Origin: an uncultured Rhodospirillales bacterium
GTDB taxonomy: Bacteria > Pseudomonadota > Alphaproteobacteria > Acetobacterales > Acetobacteraceae
Direction: 5' to 3'
Assembly: GCA_903928895.1 (NCBI GenBank)
Contig: CAIYSR010000139.1
Coordinates: forward strand, 1-64,000
Length of the DNA stretch: 64,000 bases
A program made the position numbers and the translations under genes. The notes below the pieces were generated by a model. That model worked only from the letters and a program-made list of their open reading frames with translations. It was not told the origin of the DNA and did no database searches. How positions within the stretch are numbered: position 1 is the stretch's first letter; every line of letters begins with the position of its first letter. Shown in pieces: positions 7,991 to 16,993 of the stretch.

Positions 7991-9000
7991 CAAGGGTGGC
8001 GCATGTGATGGCCGGCGCCGTGAATGGCGGGGCCGAGATGTTCTACGAGCGGCTGTGTGTCGCGCAGCAGGAAGCCGGAGATGCGGTGCTGCCGGTGATC
8101 CGGCGCAATCCGGCGCGGGCCGGGCTGCTTCGGGCCGCGGGGATGGCGCCGGTGGAACTCGGCTTCGGCACCGCGCTCGATCTATTCACCCGGCCGCGGA
8201 TCAGGCGGGCGCTGACGGCGTTCCGGCCGCGCGTGGCGGTGGCCTGGATGAGCCGGGCGGGTATGCATCTGCCGCGCGGCGACTGGGTCAATGTCGGGCG
8301 GCTCGGGGGCTACTACGATCTGCGCTACTACCGGTCCTGCGACCATCTGGTGGGCAATACGCGCGGGATCGTGGCCTGGTTGCGCCGCCAGGGGTGGGCG
8401 GCGGAGAAGACGCATTATCTGCCGAATTTCGTCGCCGATTTCGGCGAGACGGCGCCGGCGGCGGACGTGCTGCGCGGGGCGAAGCTGCTGCTCGGGCTGG
8501 GGCGGCTGCATGCGGACAAGGGGTTCGATACCGCGATAAGGGCGTTGAAGCTGGTGCCGGGGGCGGTGTTCATGATCGCCGGCGAGGGGCCGGAGCGCGG
8601 CGCGCTGGAGGCGCTGGCGCGGCGCGAAGGGGTGGCGGAACGGGTGGTGTTCCTGGGTTGGCGCCGGGATGCCGGGGCGCTGCTGCGGGCGGCCGATGTG
8701 TTCGTCTGCTCGTCCCGGGTGGAGCCGCTGGGCAACATGGTGATCGAGGCCTGGTCGGCGCGGCGGCCGGTGGTGGCGGTGGCGGCGGATGGGCCAGGCG
8801 AGCTGCTCCGCGACGGTGCCGACGGGCTGCTGGTGCCGCATGAGGACCCGGCGGCGTTGGCCGAGGGGATTGCGCGGGTGCTGGAGGACGCCGATCTCGC
8901 GGCCCGCTTGGCAACCAACGGGCGGGCGCGGTTCGAGGGCGCATTCGCGCAGGCGTCCGTCCTGGCGCAGTGGCGCGGGTTTCTGGCCGGGGTTACTTGA
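7987..9000 (+). CDS. Glycosyltransferase family 4
   Basis: The 337-residue GT-B protein begins MTRVAHVMAGAVNGGAEMFY, with the glycine-rich N-terminal loop. The C-terminal half holds a GLGRLHADKGFDTAI strand-loop and an SRVEPLGNMVIEAWSARRPV region with the E-x7-E motif of GT4 retaining enzymes. It transfers a sugar from a nucleotide donor to a surface glycan; donor and acceptor are unknown. It is translationally coupled to the GT9 gene, and its end overlaps the convergent permease gene by 8 bases. Confidence 0.85.
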   Translation: MTRVAHVMAGAVNGGAEMFYERLCVAQQEAGDAVLPVIRRNPARAGLLRAAGMAPVELGFGTALDLFTRPRIRRALTAFRPRVAVAWMSRAGMHLPRGDWVNVGRLGGYYDLRYYRSCDHLVGNTRGIVAWLRRQGWAAEKTHYLPNFVADFGETAPAADVLRGAKLLLGLGRLHADKGFDTAIRALKLVPGAVFMIAGEGPERGALEALARREGVAERVVFLGWRRDAGALLRAADVFVCSSRVEPLGNMVIEAWSARRPVVAVAADGPGELLRDGADGLLVPHEDPAALAEGIARVLEDADLAARLATNGRARFEGAFAQASVLAQWRGFLAGVT

Positions 9001-9829
9001 GACCGGTGGTGGCGATGCCCTGGATCAGGGTGCGCTGGAACAGCACGAACAGAATGAGGACGGGCGCCAGGGTCAGGCTTGCCATGGCGAACATGGCGGA
9101 CCAGTCGGAGGTGCCGGAACTGTCGAGGAAGCCGCGCAGGCCGAGCTGGACGGTGAAGGCCTCGATGTCGGTGAGATAGACCAGGGGGCCGAAGAAATCG
9201 TCCCAGGTGAAGATGAAGGTGAAGATCGCCACCGTGCCGAGCACCGGCAGCGACAGCGGCAGCATGATGTTCCAGTAGATGCGCCAGGGCGGGCAGCCGT
9301 CCATGACGGCGGCTTCGTCGAGCTCGCGCGGGATGCCGCGGAAGAACTGCGCGAGCAGGAAGATGAAGAAGGCGTCGGCGGCGAGGAATTTGGGGACGAC
9401 GAGGGGGAGGATGGTGTTCACCCAGTCGAGGTTGAGGAACAGGATGTATTGGGGGATCAGTGTGACCTGGTAGGGGATCATCATGGTGCCCAACATCAGG
9501 GCGAAGCAGAGGTCGCGGCCGCGGAAATGCAGGCGGGTGACGGCGAAGGCGGCGAGCGAGCAGGAGATGACGTTGCCGGCGACGGAGAGCAGCGCGATGA
9601 CCGCGGAGTTCCAGAAGAAGCGGCCGAACGGAACCTGCAGGCCAGTCCAGCCGCGCGGATAGGCCGAACCGTCGGGGTGGGCGGGGATGAGGGAGATGCT
9701 GGTGAATATTTCGGCGTTGGGGCGGAACGAGCTCGCAAGCATCCAGAGCAGGGGATAGAGCATCACCAGCGAGGCGGCGCCGAGCAGGGCGTGGGACAGG
9801 ATGGATTTATGATGACGCATGATGATCAT
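8993..9829 (-). CDS. Carbohydrate ABC transporter permease (MalG type)
   Basis: The 278-residue inner-membrane protein has about six membrane segments. The binding-protein-dependent transport signature EAA-x3-G reads DEAAVMDGCPPWRIYWNIML in the cytoplasmic loop that contacts the ATPase. It is the second permease of a CUT1 sugar importer. The start at 9829 overlaps the stop of the upstream permease (ATGA). No ATP-binding gene is nearby, so a shared MsmX/UgpC-like ATPase encoded elsewhere is expected. Confidence 0.88.
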   Translation of the reverse strand: MIIMRHHKSILSHALLGAASLVMLYPLLWMLASSFRPNAEIFTSISLIPAHPDGSAYPRGWTGLQVPFGRFFWNSAVIALLSVAGNVISCSLAAFAVTRLHFRGRDLCFALMLGTMMIPYQVTLIPQYILFLNLDWVNTILPLVVPKFLAADAFFIFLLAQFFRGIPRELDEAAVMDGCPPWRIYWNIMLPLSLPVLGTVAIFTFIFTWDDFFGPLVYLTDIEAFTVQLGLRGFLDSSGTSDWSAMFAMASLTLAPVLILFVLFQRTLIQGIATTGLK

Positions 9830-10707
9830 GTTTCATAATGAACCCAGCGCCGTGAGCTCAGGAAAGCCAGCGCGGTGACGGCGGCGATGGCCAGCACCAG
9901 GAGCCAGGCGAGGGCGGCGGCGTAGCCCATGCGCAGGTAGCCGAAGGCCTCCTGGTAGAGATAGAGGGTATAGAACAGGGTGGCGTTGATCGGCCCGCCA
10001 GTGCCGCCGCTGATGATGAAGGCCGGGGTGAAGGCCTTGAAGGCGTCGATGGTCTGGACCACGAGGTTGAAGAAGATCACCGGGGTGAGCAGCGGGATGG
10101 TGATGTGCCAGAACTGGTACCACGCGGTGGCGCCGTCGAGCGCGGCGGCCTCGTAGATGTCGCGCGGGAGCTGGCGCAGGCCGGCGAGGAAAATGATCAT
10201 CGGCGAGCCGAACTGCCAGACGCTCAGCGCCACCAGGGTGTAGATCGCGGTGTCGGGGTCCGAGACCCAGCTGGCGCCATGGATGCCGAAGATCAGCAGG
10301 ACCCGGTTGAGCAGCCCGTCGCCGGAGAACACCTGACGCCACAGCGTGGCAATGGCGACCGAGGCGCCCAGCAGGGACGGCAGATAGAACAGGGCGCGGT
10401 AGAGCGGCAGGCCGCGCATGCCCTGGTTGAGCAGCATGGCCACCGCTAGGGCGAAGCCGAGTTTGAAGGGGACGGAGAGCACCACGTAAAGCAGGGTGAC
10501 GCGAACGGATTCGGCGACCTTGGCGTCCGCGGTGAGGATGCGGACATAGTTGGCCAGCCCGACCCAGCCCGGCGCCTGGATCAGGTCGTAGTTGGTGAAG
10601 CTCAAATAGAGCGAGGCCAGCGCCGGGCCGAGGGTGAGGCCGAAGAAGCCGACGAACCAGGGCAGCAGGAAGGCGTGGCCGGCGTGGAGGAGCGGACGCC
10701 GGGCCAC
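9826..10707 (-). CDS. Sugar ABC transporter permease (MalF type)
   Basis: The 293-residue protein has six predicted membrane helices and the EAA loop YEAAALDGATAWYQFWHITI, placing it with CUT1 permeases. It pairs with the MalG-type protein to form the channel. The gene follows the binding-protein gene after 4 bases and overlaps the next permease, so all three form one leftward operon. The substrate is probably a sugar, oligosaccharide or polyol but cannot be fixed from sequence. Confidence 0.88.
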   Translation of the reverse strand: MARRPLLHAGHAFLLPWFVGFFGLTLGPALASLYLSFTNYDLIQAPGWVGLANYVRILTADAKVAESVRVTLLYVVLSVPFKLGFALAVAMLLNQGMRGLPLYRALFYLPSLLGASVAIATLWRQVFSGDGLLNRVLLIFGIHGASWVSDPDTAIYTLVALSVWQFGSPMIIFLAGLRQLPRDIYEAAALDGATAWYQFWHITIPLLTPVIFFNLVVQTIDAFKAFTPAFIISGGTGGPINATLFYTLYLYQEAFGYLRMGYAAALAWLLVLAIAAVTALAFLSSRRWVHYET

Positions 10708-10711
10708 GCGA

Positions 10712-12004
10712 TCAGCCGCGGCTCAGGATGTCGGTGGCTTCCTTGATGAAGGACGCGCCGGCCGCGGTGGCGGTGGCACGCTTGAAGCCGACGGTTTCGT
10801 TGCTGCGGACCAGCAGCGCGAGGATTTCCCCGGCGCCGCGGGGCGGCGGGGGCGGCAGCGGGCTGACCTTGTCGGCGATCTCGGCGATGTAGCCGGACAT
10901 GCGCGCGGCCATGGCGTCGAGGCTGGGGGCGATGGCTTTGCGGACCGGGGCGGAGGCCGGGATGCCGCGCTCGACGCCGAGGAGTTTGCCGGCTTCGAGG
11001 TCGGCGACGAAGAAGCTGAGGGCCTTGACCGCCTCCTCCTTGGACTTGGTGGTGGCGGCGATGCTGAGCATCTGCGAGGGCTTGAGGTATTGGCCCGATT
11101 TCGCGGTGGCGCTGGCGGCGGGGTACATCGCGAGGTCAAGTTTGCTTTTGTTGACCGCCTGGTAGCCGACGAGCTGGTTGGAGTTGGCGAACGAGACCAA
11201 CGCCTTGCCGAGCGAGATCAGCGCGGTGTCGACGTCGGATTTGTCGAGCGCCTGGACTTCGGCGGGGGCGGAGGCGCCGGAGGCGCGCAGGTCCTGCCAG
11301 TAGCCGAACCAGTCCGCCATGTCGGACGCGGTGCCGCCGAATTTGCCGTCGGGGGTGTACATCTCGCGGCCGCGGCCGCGCAGCCAGACCTCGAGCGCGG
11401 GGCCGGAGCCGCCGGCATTGGCGGTGGCCCAGGTGCCATCACGCTTGAGCGCCTTGGTCGCCTCGGCCATGCGTTTGGCGAAGTCTTCCCAGGTCACGGG
11501 CCAGTCGAGCGCGGGCAGGCCGAGCCGGTCGAACTCCTGCTTGTCGTAGACCAGGGAGGTGGAGTTGAGGCCGAGGCTGACGCCGTAGATCTTGCCGTCG
11601 ACCTTGCCGCCGTCGATCGAGGCGGCGTCGAAGCCGGAGAGGTCGAGCTCCTTGCCGAGATAGGCATCGAGCGGCAGCAGGGCGCCGCGGCGGGCGTATT
11701 CGAAGATGTAGCCGTAATCCATCTGCACCAGGTCGGGCATGTTGCGGCCGGCGGCTTGGGTGGCCAGCCGCGTCCAATAGTCGCCCCAGCCGACGGTTTC
11801 GCCGGCGATGGCGACCTGGGGGTGGGTCTGGGTGTAGAGGGCGGCGGTTTTGTTGGTGCGCTCGGCGCGCTCGGTGCCGCCCCACCAGTACAGCCGCAGG
11901 CGGGTGGCGGCCTGCGCGCCGGCGTCGGGCGCGAACGCTTGGGACGCGGCGAGGGCGGCGGCGGTGGCAAGCAGGCTGCGCCGCGACATGGCATGGGCGT
12001 TCAT
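10712..12004 (-). CDS. Extracellular solute-binding protein of the sugar ABC transporter
   Basis: The 430-residue protein opens MNAHAMSRRSLLATAAALAA, a twin-arginine-like signal peptide ending near AQA (about 32). The mature part has the family-1 binding-protein fold, with the typical WWGGTERAERTNKTAALYTQ start and NMPDLVQMDYGYIFEYARRG. The ATG at 12004 is chosen because sequence further upstream is the reverse of the divergent oxidoreductase gene. GGGGGA lies 10 bases before it. It delivers ligand to the two permeases encoded downstream. Confidence 0.85.
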   Translation of the reverse strand: MNAHAMSRRSLLATAAALAASQAFAPDAGAQAATRLRLYWWGGTERAERTNKTAALYTQTHPQVAIAGETVGWGDYWTRLATQAAGRNMPDLVQMDYGYIFEYARRGALLPLDAYLGKELDLSGFDAASIDGGKVDGKIYGVSLGLNSTSLVYDKQEFDRLGLPALDWPVTWEDFAKRMAEATKALKRDGTWATANAGGSGPALEVWLRGRGREMYTPDGKFGGTASDMADWFGYWQDLRASGASAPAEVQALDKSDVDTALISLGKALVSFANSNQLVGYQAVNKSKLDLAMYPAASATAKSGQYLKPSQMLSIAATTKSKEEAVKALSFFVADLEAGKLLGVERGIPASAPVRKAIAPSLDAMAARMSGYIAEIADKVSPLPPPPPRGAGEILALLVRSNETVGFKRATATAAGASFIKEATDILSRG

Positions 12005-12115
12005 GGTCGGTTTCCCCCGTTCGGTGCCGCCTGGGGCGGACTGGCTTTCGTGTCGGGGGATGGTAGGGATACGGCAGGCGACGTCAACGCGATTCCGGGC
12101 CGCAGGGAGATCAGA

Positions 12116-13492
12116 GTGAAAACTTATGCCATCGTCGGGCTCGGCCATCGCGCGCAGATGTATCTGGGGGCGCTGCTTGGGGCGCACCGGGGGGATGGCG
12201 TGCTGGTCGGGCTGTGCGACAGCAATCCCGGGCGGCTCGCTTATGCGGCGGCGGTGGCGCGGGAGGGAGGTGTGGCGCCGGCCTGCTACGGGGCCGAGGA
12301 CTTCGACGTGATGCTGGCCGCGACGCGGCCGGACCGGGTGATCGTCACCGTACCGGATTATCTGCACGCGCCCTACATCGTGCGGGCGATGCAGGCAGGC
12401 TGCGACGTGATCACCGAGAAGCCGCTGACGGTGGACCCGGCCGGGGCGGCTGCGATCCTGGCGGCGCAGCGGGCGAGCGGGCGGTCGCTGATCGTGGGGT
12501 TCAACTACCGCTATTCGCCCGTCCGCACGTTGTTCAAGCAGGTGCTGATGAGCGGGATCATTGGGCATGTGCGGAACGCGACGTTCGAGTGGCTGCTCGA
12601 TACAAATCACGGGGCGGATTATTTCCGGCGCTGGCATCGCGGCAAGGCCCATTCGGGCGGGCTGTTCGTGCACAAGGCGACGCATCATTTCGACCTGCTG
12701 AACTGGTGGCTGGGGACGGTGCCGCAGCGGGTGACGGCGCTGGGGCGGCGGGTGTTCTACCGCCCGGAGATGGGCGATGCGCTAGGACTGCAGGACCGGG
12801 GCGTGCGGTGCACGGGGTGTCCGGCGTTCGCGCGCTGCGGGTTTCGGCTCGACGTGGCGGGTTCGGCGCATCTGACGGCGCTGTATGCGGAGGCGGAGGG
12901 GCATGACGGCTACTGGCGCGATGCCTGTGTGTTCAGCGCCGAGATCGACATCGAGGATTCGATGAATGCGCTGATCGAGTACGCCAACGGGGTGGTCGCG
13001 AACTATGCGCTGACCGCCTACAACCCGTGCGAGGGGTATCGGGTGGTGTTCGACGGCACGCGGGGGCGGGCGGAGCTGCGCAATGTCGAGCGCCGGGCGG
13101 TCAATCCCGATGGGAGCCTGATACTGCCGGTGCCGCCGGAGGAGGATGTGATCGTGGTGCAGCCGCAGTTCGGGCGGCAATATGTCCTGAAGCTGCCGGA
13201 GGCGACGGGGCTGCATGGCGGGGGCGACGCGGTGATGCTGGCGCGGCTGTTCGGGCCGGCCTCGAACGACGAATACGGCCATGTCGCGGATGAGCGGGCC
13301 GGGGCGTGGTCGGCGATGGTGGGGATGGCGGCGAATGCGTCGCTGCTGTCCGGGGCCGCAGTCGAGCTGGCGGGGTTGGTGGGCGATGTGCCGCAGCCCG
13401 ACTATGCGCCGGGCCCGTTCGGGCCGGACGCGGTGTGGCAGGTGTTCGACGCATCCCGCTATCCGTTCCTGCAAGGCGCCACCGTGTTGTAA
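12116..13492 (+). CDS. Gfo/Idh/MocA-family oxidoreductase with a cysteine cluster
   Basis: The 458-residue protein has an N-terminal Rossmann fold (TYAIVGLGHRAQMY, residues 2-15) and the family EKPLTVD motif near residue 102, whose Lys helps bind NAD(P). The C-terminal domain follows. Around residue 230 it carries CTGCPAFARC, a Cys cluster that most family members lack. GTG 12116 is preceded by AGGGAGA. It is divergent from the sugar-binding protein, so it probably oxidises or reduces the sugar taken up by that transporter. Confidence 0.82.
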   Translation: MKTYAIVGLGHRAQMYLGALLGAHRGDGVLVGLCDSNPGRLAYAAAVAREGGVAPACYGAEDFDVMLAATRPDRVIVTVPDYLHAPYIVRAMQAGCDVITEKPLTVDPAGAAAILAAQRASGRSLIVGFNYRYSPVRTLFKQVLMSGIIGHVRNATFEWLLDTNHGADYFRRWHRGKAHSGGLFVHKATHHFDLLNWWLGTVPQRVTALGRRVFYRPEMGDALGLQDRGVRCTGCPAFARCGFRLDVAGSAHLTALYAEAEGHDGYWRDACVFSAEIDIEDSMNALIEYANGVVANYALTAYNPCEGYRVVFDGTRGRAELRNVERRAVNPDGSLILPVPPEEDVIVVQPQFGRQYVLKLPEATGLHGGGDAVMLARLFGPASNDEYGHVADERAGAWSAMVGMAANASLLSGAAVELAGLVGDVPQPDYAPGPFGPDAVWQVFDASRYPFLQGATVL

Positions 13493-13513
13493 GGACACGT
13501 TCGAGGAAGGGAT

Positions 13514-13586
13514 GAAGTTTTTTTGTTTCTTTTTTTTCAAAAAAAGAAAGCGCTTCTTTTTTGAAAAAAAGAAGCAAAAAACTTTT
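13514..13586. repeat. T-rich double-hairpin element, complete copy A
   Basis: Outer arms (AAGTTTTTTT near 13515-13524, AAAAAACTTTT at 13576-13586) enclose two hairpins: TTTCTTTTTTTT/AAAAAAAGAAA (13526-13549) and GCTTCTTTTTT/AAAAAAAGAAGC (13552-13575). It lies 20 bases after the oxidoreductase stop codon, so it may act as a terminator. The stem sequences differ from copy B at 27032-27111 while keeping the base pairing. Confidence 0.75.
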
Positions 13587-13732
13587 GCCGGTTGGGAGGG
13601 ATTGGGTTCGACGGGCGCTGATGACGGCGGGGGCGGGCTGAATCGTGGGCGTTCACAGTTTATTCAGGGTTTGTGGAGTCACCTGGGGCGTCGGAATGGA
13701 TTAGGGTCGGCCGATCAGGGTGGAGAAGCGTG

Positions 13733-15187
13733 ATGCGTCGGTTGGGGTATCGGGTGGGTCTGGCGATCGCGCTGGGCATGGCGATTGTCGGGGCGGCGCG
13801 GGCGGAGGTGTCGGCGGACCAGGCGGCGGGCGTGCAGCGTGACCTGCGCGGCTGGATCGTGGGGCTGTTGAGCCCGCTGGTGGCGGCGGGGGAAATCCCG
13901 CTGACGGTTTCACCGGCCGGCGAGCGGTACCGGATGGAGTTCGGCGGCGTGACGCTGCCGGGGTTCACGCTCGCGGCAGATGGCGGGACGCGCGGGTTCC
14001 TGCGGCCGCAGGGCGATGGGCGCTGGGTGGTGGAGGAGCTGATGTTCCCGGCCCGGTTCGACCTGTCCATCGGCGAGGACAAGGCGTCGGTCTTTGCGCT
14101 CAGGCTGGGCACGCAGAGCGCGCGGATGGAGATCGACACGACGCTGGCCTCGCCGACCCGGATGGAGGCGCAGTACGGCGAGGTCGAGCAGACGATGAAG
14201 TCGGCGGCGGGATCGAGCATGACGCGGATGGCGAAGGTGACGATCACGAACCGGCTCGAGCCCGGGGCGGACGGGCGGATGATGGCGGCGAGCGAAAGCC
14301 GGATCACCGGCTACGACATGCAGGAGACGGCCGCCGACGGGTCGCTCACGACGCTGAAGGCCCGCGAGATTTCGGCGACCTCGCATGTCGAGGGGCTCAG
14401 CATGCAGAACTGGGGCGCGATTTTGCGCGGGGTGTCGCGGCTGGCGGCGGATATCAAGGCCGGGCCGGTGCCGGATGGCGGGCCGACGGCGGCGCAGCGC
14501 GAGATGCTGCACGCGCTGCTCGATACCGCCGGCGACTGGTTCGCCAGCGCGCGCACGGAGCAGATCTGGTCGGGCAGCAGCCTGACCGCTGCGGGGATCG
14601 AAGGTTCGCTGGCGCGGGTCAAGTTCGGCAGCGCGATCGGGGCGCCGGCGGGGCAGGCGGAGTTCGGGCTGCGCTTCGAGCTGGAGGGGTTGGCCTCGCC
14701 GATGATCCCGCCGGCGGGGATCGGCCAGCTGGTGCCGAAGCGGCTGGTGCTGGCGCCGCGGGTGTCGGGCGTGCGCAAGGAGGAAGCGATGGCGCTGCTG
14801 TCGCGGGCGATCGATACCGCGGGCGACGATGACGCGGACATGGCGGGCGCGGTGCTGGAGTTGCTGGCGGATCAGCCGGCGGTGGTGACGCTCGATACCA
14901 TCGACATCGAGGTTGGCGGCGCGCGGTTGCGCGGCACCGGCTCGGCGCGGGTGTCCTCACCGAGCGAGGTTTCGGGCAAGGCGGAGCTGCGGATGACGGG
15001 GCTGGACGCGCTGATGCGCACGGTCGCCAAGGTGCCGGAGGCAGCGATGGCGGGGCCGGTGCTGCTGATGTTGAAGGGGCTCGGCGAGCAGAACGGCGCG
15101 GAGACGGTGTGGCGGGTCAGCTATGCCGCGAACAAAATGATGGTGAACGGGCAGGATGTCTCGGCGCTGATGGCGGGGGCGAAGTAG
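13733..15187 (+). CDS. Secreted protein of unknown function (DUF2125/DUF945-like)
   Basis: The 484-residue protein has a clear Sec signal peptide (MRRLGYRVGLAIALGMAIVG, cleavage near ARA-EV, residue 22). The rest is beta-rich with repeated D/N-G turns, such as TLDTIDIEVGGARLRGTGSA. It has few cysteines and no visible catalytic motif. This resembles the beta-rich periplasmic DUF2125 or YdgA/DUF945 proteins of Gram-negative bacteria, an inference from overall pattern only. GGAGAAG precedes ATG 13733 by 4-5 bases. Confidence 0.7.
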   Translation: MRRLGYRVGLAIALGMAIVGAARAEVSADQAAGVQRDLRGWIVGLLSPLVAAGEIPLTVSPAGERYRMEFGGVTLPGFTLAADGGTRGFLRPQGDGRWVVEELMFPARFDLSIGEDKASVFALRLGTQSARMEIDTTLASPTRMEAQYGEVEQTMKSAAGSSMTRMAKVTITNRLEPGADGRMMAASESRITGYDMQETAADGSLTTLKAREISATSHVEGLSMQNWGAILRGVSRLAADIKAGPVPDGGPTAAQREMLHALLDTAGDWFASARTEQIWSGSSLTAAGIEGSLARVKFGSAIGAPAGQAEFGLRFELEGLASPMIPPAGIGQLVPKRLVLAPRVSGVRKEEAMALLSRAIDTAGDDDADMAGAVLELLADQPAVVTLDTIDIEVGGARLRGTGSARVSSPSEVSGKAELRMTGLDALMRTVAKVPEAAMAGPVLLMLKGLGEQNGAETVWRVSYAANKMMVNGQDVSALMAGAK

Positions 15188-15193
15188 GCGGCG

Positions 15194-15299
15194 CTAAGCA
15201 GGTTTCGCAGGACAGCCCACGGATGCATTTTCAAACATCTTGCAGGCGAAAGCCAGCTTAGCATTCAGCAAGAGCGCAAACCTGAGAGGGTCTGCTTAG
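15194..15299. repeat. ~106-bp intergenic repeat, copy 1
   Basis: It begins CTAAGCAGG and contains GGCGAAAGCC, TTCAGCAAGAGCGCAAAC and a closing GTCTGCTTAG. The same order of blocks occurs at 34373-34479, with about 70 percent identity by eye. Internal arms (GGTTTCGC with GGCGAAAGCC; GCAAAC with GTCTGC) can pair, suggesting two stem-loops. It fills the gap between the secreted-protein gene and ridA and ends over the ridA stop codon. Confidence 0.6.
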
Positions 15300-15646
15300 C
15301 CGAGCGCGGCGATGGCGGTGATTTCGACTTTCCAGGCGGGATCGGCGAGGCGGGCTTCGACGGTGGCGCGGGCGGGCTTGGCGGCGGGGTCGAGCCAGGC
15401 GTCCCACGCCCGGTTCATCTCGGCGATCCTGGTGATGTCGGTGATGAAGATCTGGGCCGAGATCAGGCGGGATTTTTGGCTGCCGGCTTCGGCCAGGAGC
15501 GCGTCGATCTGGCGCAGGATATCGGCGGTCTGGCCCTCGACGTCGAGGCTGCTGTCATCGGCGACCTGGCCGGCGAGGTAGACCAGGCCGTTGTGGATGA
15601 CGGCGCCGGAGAGGCGGGCTTCCTGCTGCAGGCGGGTGATGGTCAT
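15296..15646 (-). CDS. RidA-family protein (enamine/imine deaminase)
   Basis: The 116-residue protein has the YjgF/YER057c/UK114 pattern: LVYLAGQVADD early, ADILRQIDALLAEAGS in the middle and the closing Pro/Ala-rich R-x-T-V-E-A segment (RATVEARLADPAWKVEITAI). Family trimers hydrolyse reactive enamines released by PLP enzymes. The usual C-terminal catalytic Arg lies in RATVEARL. CGGAG precedes ATG 15646. Confidence 0.85.
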   Translation of the reverse strand: MTITRLQQEARLSGAVIHNGLVYLAGQVADDSSLDVEGQTADILRQIDALLAEAGSQKSRLISAQIFITDITRIAEMNRAWDAWLDPAAKPARATVEARLADPAWKVEITAIAALG

Positions 15647-15717
15647 CGGGGGGCTCCGGGATTTGAGGCTTGTGTTGTAACAGGGAGGGGCGGGTTCACA
15701 ACACGGGGGGCGATCGG

Positions 15718-16902
15718 GTGGAGAGGCTTTCGGCGGCGGCGGCGCGGCGGGTGGTGCTGGCGGCGGGGGGATTTGGCGGCGCGCGCGCGGGCGGCGGGGG
15801 CCGGCAGTTGCGGGCGATGGCGGCGCGGCTGGGGGCGGTGCAGATCGATTCGGTGAACGTGCTGGCGCGGGCGCATCTGATGCCGGGATTTTCGCGGCTG
15901 GGGGCCTATGCGGTGGGTGATTTCGAGGCGGCGGCGTGGGGGCGGAAGCGGGCGTGGTTCGAATACTGGGGACACGAGGCGTGTTTTCTGCCGCTTGAGA
16001 TGTGGCCGCTGGTGCAGTGGAGGATGCGCCAGCCGGGCAAATGGATCGGCAGCGAGGCGGCGCGGTTCGGGGCGGAGCGGTCGGATTTCGTGGCGCGGGT
16101 GCGCGACGAGCTGCGCGATCGGGGGGCGCTGGCGGCGGCGGATCTGAGCGAGGCGGGGGCGGCGAAGGGGGCGTGGTGGGGGTGGAGCGACGGCAAGATG
16201 GCGATGGAGCATTTGTTCTGGACCGGGGAGGTGACGGTCAGCCATCGGCGGGGCGCGTTCGAGCGGGTCTATGATTTCGCCGAGCGGGTGATCCCGGCGG
16301 AGCTGCATGGGGCGGCGGTGCCGGGGGAGGCGGAGGCGCAGCGCGGGCTGCTGCGGATCGCGGCGGCGGCGATGGGGGTGATGACGGAGGGGGATTTGCG
16401 GGCGTATTGGCGGTTGCGCCCGGCGGCCGCGGCGCGGGTGGCGGAACTGGTGGAGGCAGGGGAGCTGGTGCCGGTGGAGGTGGCGGGGTGGGACCGGCCG
16501 GGGCTGCTGTGGCACGCGGCGAAAATGCCGCGGCGGCTGGCGGTGGCCTGTCTGGTTTCGCCGTTCGATCCTTTGTTGTGGGAGCGGGACCGGGCGTTGC
16601 GGGTGTTCGGGCTGCACTATCGGATCGGACTCTACACGCCGAAGGAGCAGCGGACGGAGGGGTATTATGTGCTGCCGTTCTTCCTCGGCGACCGCGTGGC
16701 GGCACGGGTGGATTTGAAGGCGGATCGCAAGGCGCTGGTGTTGCGGGTGGAGGCGGCGCATCTGGAGGCGGGTGCGGACGCCGGGGAGACGTGCGCGGCG
16801 CTGGCGTCCGAGCTGGGACGGCTGGCGGGGTGGCTCGGACTGCACAGTGTTTCTATTGTGGAGCGGGGAAGCCTTGCCGCGGCGTTGCGCGCGGCGCTGT
16901 AG
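15718..16902 (+). CDS. AlkZ/YcaQ-type winged-helix DNA glycosylase
   Basis: The 394-residue protein carries VQIDSVNVLARAH at about 41-53, containing the Gln-x-Asp (Q42-I-D44) catalytic motif of the HTH_42/AlkZ family. FEYWGHEACFLP and three winged-helix-like parts follow. Family members remove alkylated bases and unhook interstrand crosslinks. GTG 15718 with a GGGGGG run upstream is preferred to the in-frame ATG 15670, which adds unlike sequence. Third positions are strongly G-rich. It stands alone downstream of the divergent ridA. Confidence 0.82.
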   Translation: MERLSAAAARRVVLAAGGFGGARAGGGGRQLRAMAARLGAVQIDSVNVLARAHLMPGFSRLGAYAVGDFEAAAWGRKRAWFEYWGHEACFLPLEMWPLVQWRMRQPGKWIGSEAARFGAERSDFVARVRDELRDRGALAAADLSEAGAAKGAWWGWSDGKMAMEHLFWTGEVTVSHRRGAFERVYDFAERVIPAELHGAAVPGEAEAQRGLLRIAAAAMGVMTEGDLRAYWRLRPAAAARVAELVEAGELVPVEVAGWDRPGLLWHAAKMPRRLAVACLVSPFDPLLWERDRALRVFGLHYRIGLYTPKEQRTEGYYVLPFFLGDRVAARVDLKADRKALVLRVEAAHLEAGADAGETCAALASELGRLAGWLGLHSVSIVERGSLAAALRAAL

Positions 16903-16915
16903 CGGCGTAGCTGGC

Positions 16916-16933
16916 GTCGGAATATTTTACACT
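16916..16933 (+). promoter_or_regulatory. Upstream box paired with the sigma-54 promoter (PEP-CTERM gene)
   Basis: GTCGGAATATTTTACACT is matched by GTCGGCAAATTTTACACT at 48433-48450 (16 of 18 positions). Each begins exactly 78 bases before the TGGCAC of a sigma-54 promoter. This is the right place for an enhancer-binding activator, for example a PrsR-type protein. Confidence 0.6.
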
Positions 16934-16993
16934 TTTTATTTAATTGCTATATCGTATTTGAAATTCATATTGTATTTCAATAATTAAGCGTTT

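Noticed and set aside
10634-12115. An N-terminal extension of the oxidoreductase at 12116
   Set aside because: It reads the reverse of the sugar-binding-protein gene. GTG 12116 has a good ribosome site and the Rossmann motif starts right there.
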